Shown here: one piece after another, positions 1 through 6,020 of the stretch
Layout of the letters: every line of letters starts with the position of its first letter
How positions within the stretch are numbered: position 1 is the first letter of the stretch
Source: CAIJXO01 sp964485905
Lineage (GTDB): Bacteria > Patescibacteriota > Minisyncoccia > Phycocordibacterales > GWA1-40-21
Reading direction: 5' to 3'
Assembly: GCA_964485905.1 (NCBI GenBank)
Contig: CAZAJY010000028.1
Location: forward strand, 1 to 7,895
Length of the DNA: 7,895 nt
Made by a program: the position numbers and the translations under genes
The notes under the pieces: generated by a model
Told to the model about the DNA's origin: nothing
Seen by the model: only the letters and a program-made list of their open reading frames with translations
The model's database searches: none

Positions 1-14
1 AATTCAATAAAATA

Positions 15-2543
15 ATGAAGAAATTATTTTTATCTTTTTTAATTTGTCTAATTTTCCCGCAATTATCTTTCGCTTATAATGGTCCAACGACTCATGCTGG
101 TTTAACGGAGCAAATTGTAGAATTTTACAATTTAAATAATGATATAAAATTAAATTCGGCCGATAAAGAAGCTTTAATTAAAGGTTCAATTGAGGAAGAT
201 GAACCGGCTGATAGAGCCTTAAATCATTTTTTTGATCCAGTTCGGGGTATCGGTATAAATAATTATCGAACGTCTGTTGCTTGGGCGTCAGAAATCAATA
301 ATGGTAATGAATTTTCTTGGCCGAGAAGTATTGAAAAATATGCTCGGGGAGATCGCGAGGGCGCTTTAATTGGGTTGGGTCACATTTTACATCTAGCTGA
401 GGATTTGACGGTACCTGAACATACCAGAAATGATCCCCATATGGGAGATGGTCCGTTAGGATTAGGAACTGGTTCTAGTATTTATGAGAATTGGGCGATG
501 GAGAATAAAACTAGACAGAGTATGAAAGGAACGGCCGTGAATTATTTTAGAATGGGATATAAAGTTAGAAATTCTGGTGATAATATAGAACAATATTTTG
601 AAACTATTGCTAGTTATTCCAATAATAATTATGTTAGTAATGATACGATTGAGAATAGAGTCTACCAATATGCTTATCCGGAAGTGGTAGAAAAAAGAGA
701 TGGTTATGCTTTTGGTAAGGATTATTTTTTTTATGATAGGCATAAATTATATCTTGATTATTTTACAAAAAAAGGTGGTTTTTTTAAGGGTTTGTTAGAT
801 CCAGATATTAAGGATTTTTCTGTCCTCGAAGAATATTTTACACGCTTGTCAAAAATGGCAATTTTATCGGGGGCGGGAATCGTGGAGACTTTTTTACAGG
901 AAGCAGAAAGGGCTAGAGAAAAATATTTGGCTGAAGAGCAAAAAAAGCAGGAAGAATTGGCTCGGCTAGAGGCCGAAAGAAATTTGAAAATGACTGAGGG
1001 TAGTCTTTTTAGCCAATTATGGTATCGATTAAATTATGCAGTGACAGATACGACAACAGCTTTTGCTGGCGCGATTACTGATTTTGGGCATACTATTTAT
1101 ACTGGTACCTCTGTGGCTGTTAATACTTTAGGTAATGTGGCTAATTTAGCCAATTATACTAATACTGAATTGGCGACGATTGGTGTTCAGAAAGTTGAAC
1201 AAGGTGTTCAAACGGCAAAAACCGCAGTCATTTCTACCAGTCAAAAAGTTATTTTATATGTGAAAGAAAATAGTCAGAATTTTATAACACCGGCCGTAGC
1301 CTATAATCCGCCGACCGTTTCTCAATCTGAATTAGATTCACTTATTTTAGCTTTAGGTCCTGTGACTGGTTCTTCTGACACTAATAATTTTAGTGATCCA
1401 GATAACTCTGACAATTCTGAATCAGAAGAGCCAGTTCATCATAGTAGCGGAGGACATCAAGGAGATATTATTGATCCTGAGCCAGAGATTGTTGAAACTG
1501 TAGAAATAATTGCTACAACAACTGAGGAAGTTGCCACTACTCCTGAAGAATTAGCTACTACGACTGAAGAAATAGTTCCGACTACAATTACACTTGAAGA
1601 GCTAGTATCATCACCGACCGTTTTGTCAGCTGAAAATATTATTAATACTACACCAACCACGACAATTATGTTTTCTGGGACTAGTACACCAGACTTTATT
1701 ATCTCTAATGATTTTGATTTAATTTCAACGACGACTGACACGGACGGTAATTGGTCTTTATCTATTGAAAATATTTCTGAAGGGACGACGACGATTAACT
1801 TTTTTGCTGAGCCGGATATTCTCCACGCTTCATCCACCATTTATGATATCGAGACTAAAGTTACCACGATAATTAATTATCTCAAGTCGGAGCCAACCGA
1901 AGTTAATATATTTGTACCCGCTGGTCCAGCGGTCAGTATCTCGGTGCCAGAGCCGGAACAGTGTCAGGATTCACTTTTGACTGATCGCTGTTTGATTACT
2001 TCCGATGAATTGGAAATGTCTTGGTCTTCGAATTCGTCTAATCTGGATTATTACACTATTAACATTAATGATGATCCTGACGATACTACTACCACTACAG
2101 ATACTTCTGGTACTTTGGATTTATATGATGAGACAGAAAATATAATTGAAATTTTTGCTACTGACACAGAAGGGAATGAATCAGACCATATTATTTATGA
2201 AGTGATTGTTTATCGCCAACCCATTTATGTTGAACCATTTTGGAGCTCTGATTATATGGGAGCGATTAACTCACAAATAAATTTATATAATAGAACACCT
2301 TACGATTTGAATTTAGAGAATTGGTCGCTATCGACTCAGTCTGGTTTATTTAATGTCGATTTGCAAGGACAGATTGAGGGAAGGGGAACATTTGTACTAA
2401 TCAAAAGTGCTGATGGGGTGGAGATTACTGGTGCGGATCAAATATATGAAGACACTTTGACTCGAGATGACGAGCGTCTTTATTTGAATTATTTCTCAGA
2501 TATTTTATCTGACACTTTTTTGGGAATAATCGCCGCTTGGTAA
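15..2543 (+). CDS. Secreted Zn-dependent phospholipase C/P1-nuclease-like protein with C-terminal lamin-tail domain
   Basis: 842 aa. Residues 1-20 are a signal peptide (KK, hydrophobic core, likely cleavage after SFA), so the protein is exported. Residues ~21-290 carry the alpha-helical Zn-phospholipase C/S1-P1 nuclease pattern: H27, acidic D62/D66, H71, then HILHLAEDLTVPEH, where H126-x3-D130-x5-H136 matches the family's metal-ligand spacing. The following His-x3-Glu ligand pair appears as S154...E158 (SSIYENW), so one histidine is missing. Residues ~291-327 are a charged coiled coil, ~450-530 a low-complexity linker with TTTEE-type repeats, ~545-600 and ~635-735 look like Ig-type beta domains (the second with C650/C659, a possible disulfide), and ~743-842 resembles a lamin-tail domain (INLYNRTPYDLNLENWSL). 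Likely hydrolyses phosphodiesters or lipids at the cell surface, with the lamin tail as a binding module; the substrate is unknown. The start is the first ATG after an A-rich leader, with no Shine-Dalgarno. The domain match is firm, enzymatic activity is inferred. Confidence 0.85.
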   Translation: MKKLFLSFLICLIFPQLSFAYNGPTTHAGLTEQIVEFYNLNNDIKLNSADKEALIKGSIEEDEPADRALNHFFDPVRGIGINNYRTSVAWASEINNGNEFSWPRSIEKYARGDREGALIGLGHILHLAEDLTVPEHTRNDPHMGDGPLGLGTGSSIYENWAMENKTRQSMKGTAVNYFRMGYKVRNSGDNIEQYFETIASYSNNNYVSNDTIENRVYQYAYPEVVEKRDGYAFGKDYFFYDRHKLYLDYFTKKGGFFKGLLDPDIKDFSVLEEYFTRLSKMAILSGAGIVETFLQEAERAREKYLAEEQKKQEELARLEAERNLKMTEGSLFSQLWYRLNYAVTDTTTAFAGAITDFGHTIYTGTSVAVNTLGNVANLANYTNTELATIGVQKVEQGVQTAKTAVISTSQKVILYVKENSQNFITPAVAYNPPTVSQSELDSLILALGPVTGSSDTNNFSDPDNSDNSESEEPVHHSSGGHQGDIIDPEPEIVETVEIIATTTEEVATTPEELATTTEEIVPTTITLEELVSSPTVLSAENIINTTPTTTIMFSGTSTPDFIISNDFDLISTTTDTDGNWSLSIENISEGTTTINFFAEPDILHASSTIYDIETKVTTIINYLKSEPTEVNIFVPAGPAVSISVPEPEQCQDSLLTDRCLITSDELEMSWSSNSSNLDYYTININDDPDDTTTTTDTSGTLDLYDETENIIEIFATDTEGNESDHIIYEVIVYRQPIYVEPFWSSDYMGAINSQINLYNRTPYDLNLENWSLSTQSGLFNVDLQGQIEGRGTFVLIKSADGVEITGADQIYEDTLTRDDERLYLNYFSDILSDTFLGIIAAW

Positions 2544-2572
2544 CTTCCTGGACGGCTTATTTAAAGACTTAT

Positions 2573-2587
2573 CAAGGTTAAACCTTG
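2573..2587 (+). other. Small perfect hairpin after the phospholipase-like gene
   Basis: CAAGGTT and AACCTTG flank a single A, so the usable stem is about 5 bp. It is followed by two T-rich stretches (around 2600 and 2622) but no clean U-tract. It may be a weak terminator of the upstream gene. The rest of 2544-2704 holds no gene I can support. TTGGCG at 2664 with TAAGAT at 2687 (17-bp spacing) could be a promoter for the next gene, but its start site would fall inside the ribosome-binding site. Confidence 0.25.
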
Positions 2588-2693
2588 TTATGGGGTTAGG
2601 TTTTTGTAATGCGGGGTTTACTTTTTAAGAAAAGAGAGTAGATTGATGTTTGGTTTGTTCCTTTTGGCGTGGAATTGACATAGAAATAAGATG

Positions 2694-2700
2694 GAGGAGA
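2694..2700 (+). promoter_or_regulatory. Strong Shine-Dalgarno of the 105-aa gene
   Basis: GGAGGAG-type sequence ending about 5 nt before the ATG at 2705. It fixes that start. It stands out because no other gene in the window has a comparable ribosome-binding site; the rest start after A-rich or leaderless sequence. Confidence 0.8.
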
Positions 2701-2704
2701 AAAT

Positions 2705-3022
2705 ATGTCTGAACAGGGTGAGGATAACGTGGGTGTGCATCACTCCGTTGGTTTCAAAGATTTTCCTTCCTTGAGAGAGAAAGGGGAAAATCGTTTGCGA
2801 ACTTGGCGCTTTGCACAGCCAGGTGTTTTGAAGGAGGGGGATATTCTCGCGACGGGGCGTAGGGTAATGGATCCACCAGAGAAGGTTAGTACCAACGGTG
2901 ATTTTTTGGTTCGCTTATCTGGTGGCGGGCCCGAAGGTCATTTGGTTAAAATTCCAGCCGAGATTCCTGTGGCATTGCTTGTAGGGAAGGATTTTATCCC
3001 GGCGGGCTATGTCGACAATTGA
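2705..3022 (+). CDS. Conserved-looking hypothetical protein, 105 aa
   Basis: I do not recognise the family. The protein is soluble, with no signal peptide or membrane segment. It has a charged N-terminus with several His/Glu/Asp, then a Gly/Pro-rich body (QPGVLKEGDILATGRRVM, RLSGGGPEGHLVKIP) that reads like a small beta-rich domain, and ends with LLVGKDFIPAGYVDN. Reality is supported by an excellent ribosome-binding site, a strong terminator 15 nt after the TGA stop, and a base composition clearly richer in G than the AT-rich genes around it. It is a single-gene unit between the phospholipase-like gene and the ribosomal stalk operon, and has no evident link to either. The G-rich composition may mean separate ancestry or high expression. 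The TGA stop directly before a terminator argues that UGA is a stop codon in this organism. Confidence 0.75.
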   Translation: MSEQGEDNVGVHHSVGFKDFPSLREKGENRLRTWRFAQPGVLKEGDILATGRRVMDPPEKVSTNGDFLVRLSGGGPEGHLVKIPAEIPVALLVGKDFIPAGYVDN

Positions 3023-3036
3023 TTCTTGGATGGTGT

Positions 3037-3087
3037 GTGGCCCGGTGCTAGCAAGCAACCGGGCCACTCTTTATTTGATTTTTTTAG
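3037..3087 (+). terminator. Strong intrinsic terminator
   Basis: Perfect 10-bp stem GTGGCCCGGT / ACCGGGCCAC (3037-3046 with 3058-3067) with an 11-nt loop, followed by a T-rich tract to about 3085. It ends the 105-aa gene. Its T-tract overlaps the -35 of the next promoter, so the stalk operon starts as an independent unit. Confidence 0.93.
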
Positions 3088-3103
3088 GGCCTTATGCTAG
3101 TAT
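3075..3103 (+). promoter_or_regulatory. Promoter of the rplJL operon (extended -10)
   Basis: TTGATT (3075-3080), 17-bp spacer, TAGTAT (3098-3103) preceded by TGC, an extended -10. The predicted start is near 3110, immediately before the L10 leader, which fits well. The same -10 hexamer recurs before the gene at 4434. Confidence 0.75.
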
Positions 3104-3107
3104 CTTG

Positions 3108-3212
3108 CCATAAGCCAAAGACAGCAGATAACGTAAGTTTTAATCGCCCTGAATTAATTGAAGGGGGTCTGCCGAGGTCACCTCAATACTTTTTAGTATT
3201 TGTCGGCTTAAA
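3108..3212 (+). promoter_or_regulatory. Ribosomal protein L10 leader (autoregulatory RNA)
   Basis: Carries the hallmark of the bacterial L10 leader: AAAGACAGCAG on the 5' side and TCTGCCGAGG on the 3' side, with GCAGA (3124-3128) pairing TCTGC (3168-3172) around a variable hairpin. In known leaders this kink-turn element binds the L10(L12)4 complex, which represses expression of the operon. Downstream, AATAC/GTATT (3185-3189/3196-3200) forms a hairpin, and GCCGA (3171-3175) can instead pair TCGGC (3203-3207). That pairing would break the L10-binding stem, giving two exclusive folds. The family assignment rests on motif recognition; the switch is inferred. Confidence 0.85.
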
Positions 3213-3242
3213 AAGGTCGATAATTTTTATCTAAAAAATAAA

Positions 3243-3734
3243 ATGCCTATATCAAAAAACAAAAAGAAAGAAATCATTGAGAAGGTCAGCGATCTTCTTA
3301 AGGATGCAAAATCAGTTGTCTTTTTTAATTTCAAAGGATTCAATGTGAAGAATACAATTGAAATGAGACGAGCTCTGCGAGAATCAAAAGTCGGTTATTT
3401 AGTCGCCAAGAAAACTTTGGCCAAGAGGGCTTTTGATGAAGCAAAAATTACCGGTGAAATGCCAGTGATTGTGGGTGAGACTGCTATGGCCTATGGTGCC
3501 GATTTAACGGCGCCGGCGCGAGAGGTTTATAATTTCCAAAAGAAATATAAAGATAATCTCTCCATCGTCGGTGGAATCTTTGATGGTAAATATATGAGTC
3601 AGGAGGAAATGATGGCTGTGGCCCTTATTCCTTCACAGGAGACTCTGTATGCGCAGTTTGTGAATGTTATCAATTCACCAATTCAAGGATTGGTTATGGC
3701 TTTGGATGGTATCGCTAAGGCTAAAACATCTTAA
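3243..3734 (+). CDS. rplJ: 50S ribosomal protein L10 (stalk base)
   Basis: 163 aa, near the usual length for bacterial L10. L10 binds 23S rRNA and, through its C-terminal helix, anchors the L7/L12 dimers that recruit translation GTPases. Visible features are a basic N-terminus (MPISKNKKKEIIEKV), the core segment with VVFFNFKGFNVKNTIEMRR and YLVAKKTLAKRAF, then SIVGGIFDGK and the C-terminal L12-binding helix (QFVNVINSPIQGLVMALDG). The start follows an A-rich leader without Shine-Dalgarno. It lies directly behind the L10 leader and ahead of rplL, the classic order. The rplK-rplA genes that commonly precede it are not here; an unrelated gene with its own terminator is. Confidence 0.97.
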   Translation: MPISKNKKKEIIEKVSDLLKDAKSVVFFNFKGFNVKNTIEMRRALRESKVGYLVAKKTLAKRAFDEAKITGEMPVIVGETAMAYGADLTAPAREVYNFQKKYKDNLSIVGGIFDGKYMSQEEMMAVALIPSQETLYAQFVNVINSPIQGLVMALDGIAKAKTS

Positions 3735-3747
3735 GGATGTTCGCCCG

Positions 3748-3768
3748 ATCAAATTTTAGGAATTTGAT
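3748..3768 (+). other. Hairpin in the rplJ-rplL spacer
   Basis: Perfect 8-bp stem ATCAAATT / AATTTGAT with a 5-nt loop (TTAGG), extendable by CCC/GGG further out. No U-tract follows. With the large hairpin downstream it makes the rplJ-rplL spacer highly structured, possibly for mRNA processing or for setting the L10:L12 ratio. That function is inferred. Confidence 0.4.
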
Positions 3769-3806
3769 TTAGGGAGAAAACAGTTTAATTTATTAATTTA
3801 ATAATC

Positions 3807-3893
3807 AGGAAGCAAATTATTCCAAATTATTCGCGCTTCACCCTCTCTGCGGGGGCTCCGACGCGACGAAAAATTTGAAATAATTTGCTTCCT
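3807..3893 (+). repeat. Long hairpin with 52-nt conserved core, copy 1 (before rplL)
   Basis: Arms 3807-3821 and 3879-3893 pair perfectly for 15 bp. After a mismatch, CAAATT/AATTTG adds 6 bp, then TTCG/CGAA and CGC/GCG extend the stem. The apical core at 3825-3876 (52 nt) is identical base for base to 4324-4375. The hairpin ends only about 14 nt before the rplL ATG and has no U-tract, so it is probably not a simple terminator. It sits in the transcribed spacer of a ribosomal operon, where it could be a processing or translation-control structure, or an inserted palindromic element. Confidence 0.85.
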
Positions 3894-3907
3894 TAAGAAA
3901 AAATAAA

Positions 3908-4297
3908 ATGGAAAACGAAAAAGTAGAAGTTCCAGCAAAGTTCAAAGATATCGTGGAGAGCATTGAAAAAATGTCTGTCCTTGATTTGAATGAGTTGGTA
4001 AAATTATTAGAAAAGAAATTTGGTGTGTCAGCCGCCGCTGTTGCCGTTGCTGGTCCAGCTGTTGCTGTAGAAGCTGGTGAGGAAAAGACATCATTCAATG
4101 TTGAATTGACTGATGGTGGTGCTCAAAAAATTGCCGTGATCAAAGTGGTCAAGGAATTACTTGGTCTTGGTTTGAAAGAAGCTAAGGATATGGTGGATGG
4201 CGCTCCAATCATGATGAAAGAAGGGATGAAAAAGGAGGAAGCCGATGCTCTTAAGAAAAGGATTGAGGAAGCCGGTGGAAAAGTGACCTTGAAATAA
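3908..4297 (+). CDS. rplL: 50S ribosomal protein L7/L12 (stalk)
   Basis: 129 aa, slightly longer than the typical ~120. Multimeric stalk protein that contacts EF-Tu, EF-G and IF2. The N-terminal dimerisation domain (FKDIVESIEKMSVLDLNELVKLLEKKFG, given in two parts: residues ~12-26 and ~27-39) is followed by an Ala/Val-rich hinge (~40-56). The globular C-terminal domain has FNVELTDGG, KIAVIKVVKELLGLGLKEAK, MVDGAP and EEAGGKVTLK. Start ATG follows TTAAGAAAAAATAAA with no Shine-Dalgarno. It is cotranscribed with rplJ. The gene is flanked on both sides by hairpins carrying the same 52-nt core. Confidence 0.97.
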   Translation: MENEKVEVPAKFKDIVESIEKMSVLDLNELVKLLEKKFGVSAAAVAVAGPAVAVEAGEEKTSFNVELTDGGAQKIAVIKVVKELLGLGLKEAKDMVDGAPIMMKEGMKKEEADALKKRIEEAGGKVTLK

Positions 4298-4303
4298 TAG
4301 GTT

Positions 4304-4394
4304 AAAGAGCCCCATAATATTGCAATTATTCGCGCTTCACCCTCTCTGCGGGGGCTCCGACGCGACGAAAAATTTCAATATTATGGGGCTCTTT
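4304..4394 (+). repeat. Long hairpin with 52-nt conserved core, copy 2 (after rplL; probable operon terminator)
   Basis: Arms 4304-4322 and 4376-4394 pair perfectly for 19 bp, beginning AAAGAGCCCC and ending GGGGCTCTTT. The core 4324-4375 is identical to 3825-3876, including the internal imperfect stem, while the arms share no sequence with those of copy 1. It begins 6 nt after the rplL stop, and its A/T ends resemble a bidirectional terminator, though the U-run is only three bases. It most likely closes the stalk operon. Confidence 0.85.
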
Positions 4395-4399
4395 GCTAC

Positions 4400-4427
4400 T
4401 TGAATAAAATCTAAAAAAGAGTAGTAT
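4400..4427 (+). promoter_or_regulatory. Promoter giving a leaderless transcript of the 208-aa gene
   Basis: TTGAAT (4400-4405), 16-bp spacer, TAGTAT (4422-4427). The usual start, 7 nt past the -10, is the A of the ATG at 4434, so the mRNA would have no 5' leader. This agrees with the absence of any Shine-Dalgarno. Confidence 0.6.
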
Positions 4428-4433
4428 TTAAGT

Positions 4434-5060
4434 ATGGAAACACTATCAAAACTATTCAGCGGTGAGGGGCGGGTGAAAATGATGAGATTATTTTTATTTA
4501 ATCCCGAACAGCTTTTTTCTTTGGATCAAATAATTGCTAAAGCTAAGGTATCAAAAAAAGAAGCTAAGTCAGAGATTGAAATTTTACAAAAAGCGGGGAT
4601 GATTAAAAACAAGAAATCAATCCAGATTTTTCAAGCTAAAAGGCGAGATAAGATATTAGAGATAAAAAAGCGAGTGACGTGCTGGTATTTGGACTCAGAA
4701 TTTGAGTATTTATTACCCCTACAGAATCTTTTAATTAACACTCGGCCATTACGATCTAAGCAAATTTTAAAAAGATTAGCCAATGTGGGAAAGTTGAAAA
4801 TGGTCATTGTGGCCGGTGTTTTTATCCAAAATCCCGATAGCCGAGTGGATTTATTGGTGGTGGGGGATAATTTAAAGCGTGGCTCTCTAGATCGAATTAT
4901 GAAGACCATGGAGGCCGAAATTGGCAAAGAACTGACTTTTGCTTCTTTTGAGACTGTTGATTTCCAATATCGCTTAAGTATGTATGATAAGCTAGTTCGC
5001 GATATTCTAGACTATCCCCACCAGAAGCTATTGGACAAGTTGAATCTTGAGATAGAATAA
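4434..5060 (+). CDS. Winged-helix protein with nucleotidyltransferase-like C-terminal domain
   Basis: 208 aa. Residues ~1-60 form a predicted winged helix-turn-helix (METLSKLFSGEGRVKMMRLF, then LDQIIAKAKVSKKEAKSEI as helix-turn-helix and AGMIKNKKSIQIF as wing). Residues ~105-200 resemble a minimal nucleotidyltransferase fold: VIVAGVFIQ stands where the active Gly-Ser motif would be, and SRVDLLVVGD where Asp-x-Asp would be. Only one acidic residue of the pair is kept (D139), so the domain is probably non-catalytic, perhaps a ligand sensor. It would act as a cytoplasmic transcription regulator with an unknown target. It follows the stalk operon but has its own promoter. The fold assignment rests on motif reading and is moderately sure. 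Confidence 0.7.
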   Translation: METLSKLFSGEGRVKMMRLFLFNPEQLFSLDQIIAKAKVSKKEAKSEIEILQKAGMIKNKKSIQIFQAKRRDKILEIKKRVTCWYLDSEFEYLLPLQNLLINTRPLRSKQILKRLANVGKLKMVIVAGVFIQNPDSRVDLLVVGDNLKRGSLDRIMKTMEAEIGKELTFASFETVDFQYRLSMYDKLVRDILDYPHQKLLDKLNLEIE

Positions 5061-5069
5061 TGTTATAAT
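5040..5069 (+). promoter_or_regulatory. Promoter of the TM-helix protein gene, inside the previous gene's end
   Basis: TTGAAT (5040-5045), 18-bp spacer, TATAAT (5064-5069) with an upstream TGT, giving an extended consensus -10. The start would be near 5076, leaving an ~88-nt 5'UTR before the ATG at 5164. The -35 lies in the last codons of the 208-aa gene. Confidence 0.75.
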
Positions 5070-5094
5070 ATGGAGGCAAAAGAGAAAGGAGAAA

Positions 5095-5139
5095 ATGGTC
5101 GAAATAATATTTTCTTCTGATCATTTCGTTTATTATTAA
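5095..5139 (+). CDS. Possible 14-codon leader ORF
   Basis: ATG at 5095 preceded by AAAGGAG at 5085-5091, which is only 3 nt away and thus close for a Shine-Dalgarno. It encodes MVEIIFSSDHFVYY and stops 24 nt before the TM-helix protein gene, within its predicted 5'UTR. It could be a translated leader peptide or chance. The Shine-Dalgarno-like motif is notable because the main gene itself has none. Confidence 0.25.
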   Translation: MVEIIFSSDHFVYY

Positions 5140-5163
5140 TTTAATTTTAAGAATAATTAAAAA

Positions 5164-5853
5164 ATGTCAAATCTTTATACTTGGGGAGACGTCCTCAGAA
5201 CATCATTTCAAGATCTTTGGATTGGTGTAGTAAATTTTATTCCTAATTTTCTAGCCGCCGTTGTTTTGTTTTTGGTTGGCTGGTTAATTGCTGTTATTTT
5301 AGGTCGCTTGGTCGCTCAAATTATTAAGACCGTTAAACTAGATGTCGCTTTACGTGGTGCTGGTTTTGATAAGGTAGTAGAAAAAGCTGGTTTTACTTTG
5401 AATTCTGGTGTTTTTCTAGGTGCTTTAGTCAAGTGGTTCTTCATAGTTGTTGCTTTGGTAGCTTCTTTGGGCATCATCGGCTTGACCGATGTCACTGCTT
5501 ATTTAAGCGAAGTCGTTCTTAGTTATTTACCAAAGGTGATTGTTGCTGCTCTTATTCTTTTGGTTTCAGTTGTTATTGCTGAAGCCGTTAAGAAATTGGT
5601 AGTAAGTTCAGCAAAAGCTGCTGGTCTTACCTCAGCTAATGTTCTAGGTGAGATCTCTAAATGGGCTATCTGGATCTTTGCTTTTATGTTTGCTTTGTCA
5701 CAATTGCAAATTTTAAACAGCTTTATCCAACCATTGTTCATCGGTATTATCGCCGCTATCTCTTTGGCCCTAGGCTTGTCCTTTGGTCTTGGTGGTCGCG
5801 ATGCTGCCGCTCGATATATTGAGAAAGTGAAAGATCAAGTTTCTCATCACTAG
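5164..5853 (+). CDS. MscS-related conserved TM-helix membrane protein
   Basis: 229 aa with five hydrophobic segments at ~26-47, 86-107, 119-142, 166-184 and 189-209. The repeated pattern of a hydrophobic helix followed by a short basic/amphipathic stretch (FLAAVVLFLVGWLIAVILG with RLVAQIIKTVKLD, later PKVIVAALILLVSVVIAEAV with KKLV) is typical of the conserved TM-helix proteins related to mechanosensitive channels. The last segment, LGLSFGLGGRDAAARYIEKV, resembles the pore-helix end of that group. The MscS beta domain is absent, so it may be a compact channel or a scaffold in the inner membrane; gating is unproven. The start follows an A-rich stretch without Shine-Dalgarno. It is monocistronic, with its own promoter and terminator. 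Confidence 0.87.
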   Translation: MSNLYTWGDVLRTSFQDLWIGVVNFIPNFLAAVVLFLVGWLIAVILGRLVAQIIKTVKLDVALRGAGFDKVVEKAGFTLNSGVFLGALVKWFFIVVALVASLGIIGLTDVTAYLSEVVLSYLPKVIVAALILLVSVVIAEAVKKLVVSSAKAAGLTSANVLGEISKWAIWIFAFMFALSQLQILNSFIQPLFIGIIAAISLALGLSFGLGGRDAAARYIEKVKDQVSHH

Positions 5854-5899
5854 GAATAGCTGGTAGCTTTTTAGCTAATTAGCTTGTTAGAATCAAAAC

Positions 5900-5950
5900 A
5901 AAAAGGCCCGGCCTTGGGTAATCCCAAAGCATGGTCTTTTTGGTTTTTGG
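5900..5950 (+). terminator. Intrinsic terminator of the TM-helix protein gene
   Basis: Outer stem AAAAAGGCC (5900-5908) pairs GGTCTTTTT (5933-5941) with one G-U pair. Inside is a perfect TTGGG-TAAT-CCCAA hairpin (5914-5927). The T-rich tract follows. The A/T symmetry makes it likely bidirectional. The palindrome AGCTAATTAGCT (5873-5884) lies just upstream, without an assigned role. Confidence 0.8.
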
Positions 5951-5954
5951 GTGG

Positions 5955-6005
5955 TTGTTTTCTTTTTTCAAAAGGCATATACTATATTTATAGAATTTTA
6001 TTAAT
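5955..6005 (+). promoter_or_regulatory. Cassette promoter/5'UTR repeat, copy A
   Basis: TTGTTT (5955-5960), 17-bp spacer, TATACT (5978-5983). From the -10 to 6005 the sequence matches 7108-7135 in 27 of 28 positions, and the -35 and spacing are the same in both copies. The ATG at 6021 comes after an A/T-rich stretch with no Shine-Dalgarno. Confidence 0.75.
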
Positions 6006-6020
6006 AATTAATATAAAAAT

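Noticed and set aside
462..743. 93-aa open frame on the minus strand
   Set aside because: It lies wholly inside the phospholipase-like gene, has biased Ile/Ser/Thr composition, and has no ribosome-binding site or promoter; it is a shadow of the coding strand.
1457..1840. 127-aa minus-strand frame rich in Val and Ser
   Set aside because: It is the complement of the Thr/Glu low-complexity linker of the plus-strand gene; the repetitiveness is explained by that linker.
2675..2680. TTGACA as a -35 box for the 105-aa gene
   Set aside because: A perfect -35 hexamer, but no -10 lies 16-18 nt downstream; that position is occupied by the Shine-Dalgarno and start codon.
2704..3734. UGA recoded to glycine as in some CPR groups
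   Set aside because: The 105-aa gene ends with TGA just before a strong terminator, and L10 and L7/L12 contain no in-frame TGA.
3838..4098. 86-aa minus-strand frame over the hairpin and rplL
   Set aside because: It is antisense to the confidently identified L7/L12 Ala-rich hinge, with no start signals.
3825..4375. 52-nt duplicates as a sequencing adapter or vector artefact
   Set aside because: It does not resemble a common adapter, and both copies sit symmetrically inside perfect stems, which an artefact would not produce. Read-level confirmation was not possible here.
4631..4927. 98-aa minus-strand frame
   Set aside because: It is fully antisense to the wHTH-NTase gene, with no promoter or recognisable motif.
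4897..5124. 75-aa minus-strand frame
   Set aside because: It spans the end of one gene and the promoter of the next, and has no family resemblance or ribosome-binding site.
5523..5741. 72-aa minus-strand frame
   Set aside because: It is antisense to the membrane-protein gene, a compositional shadow.
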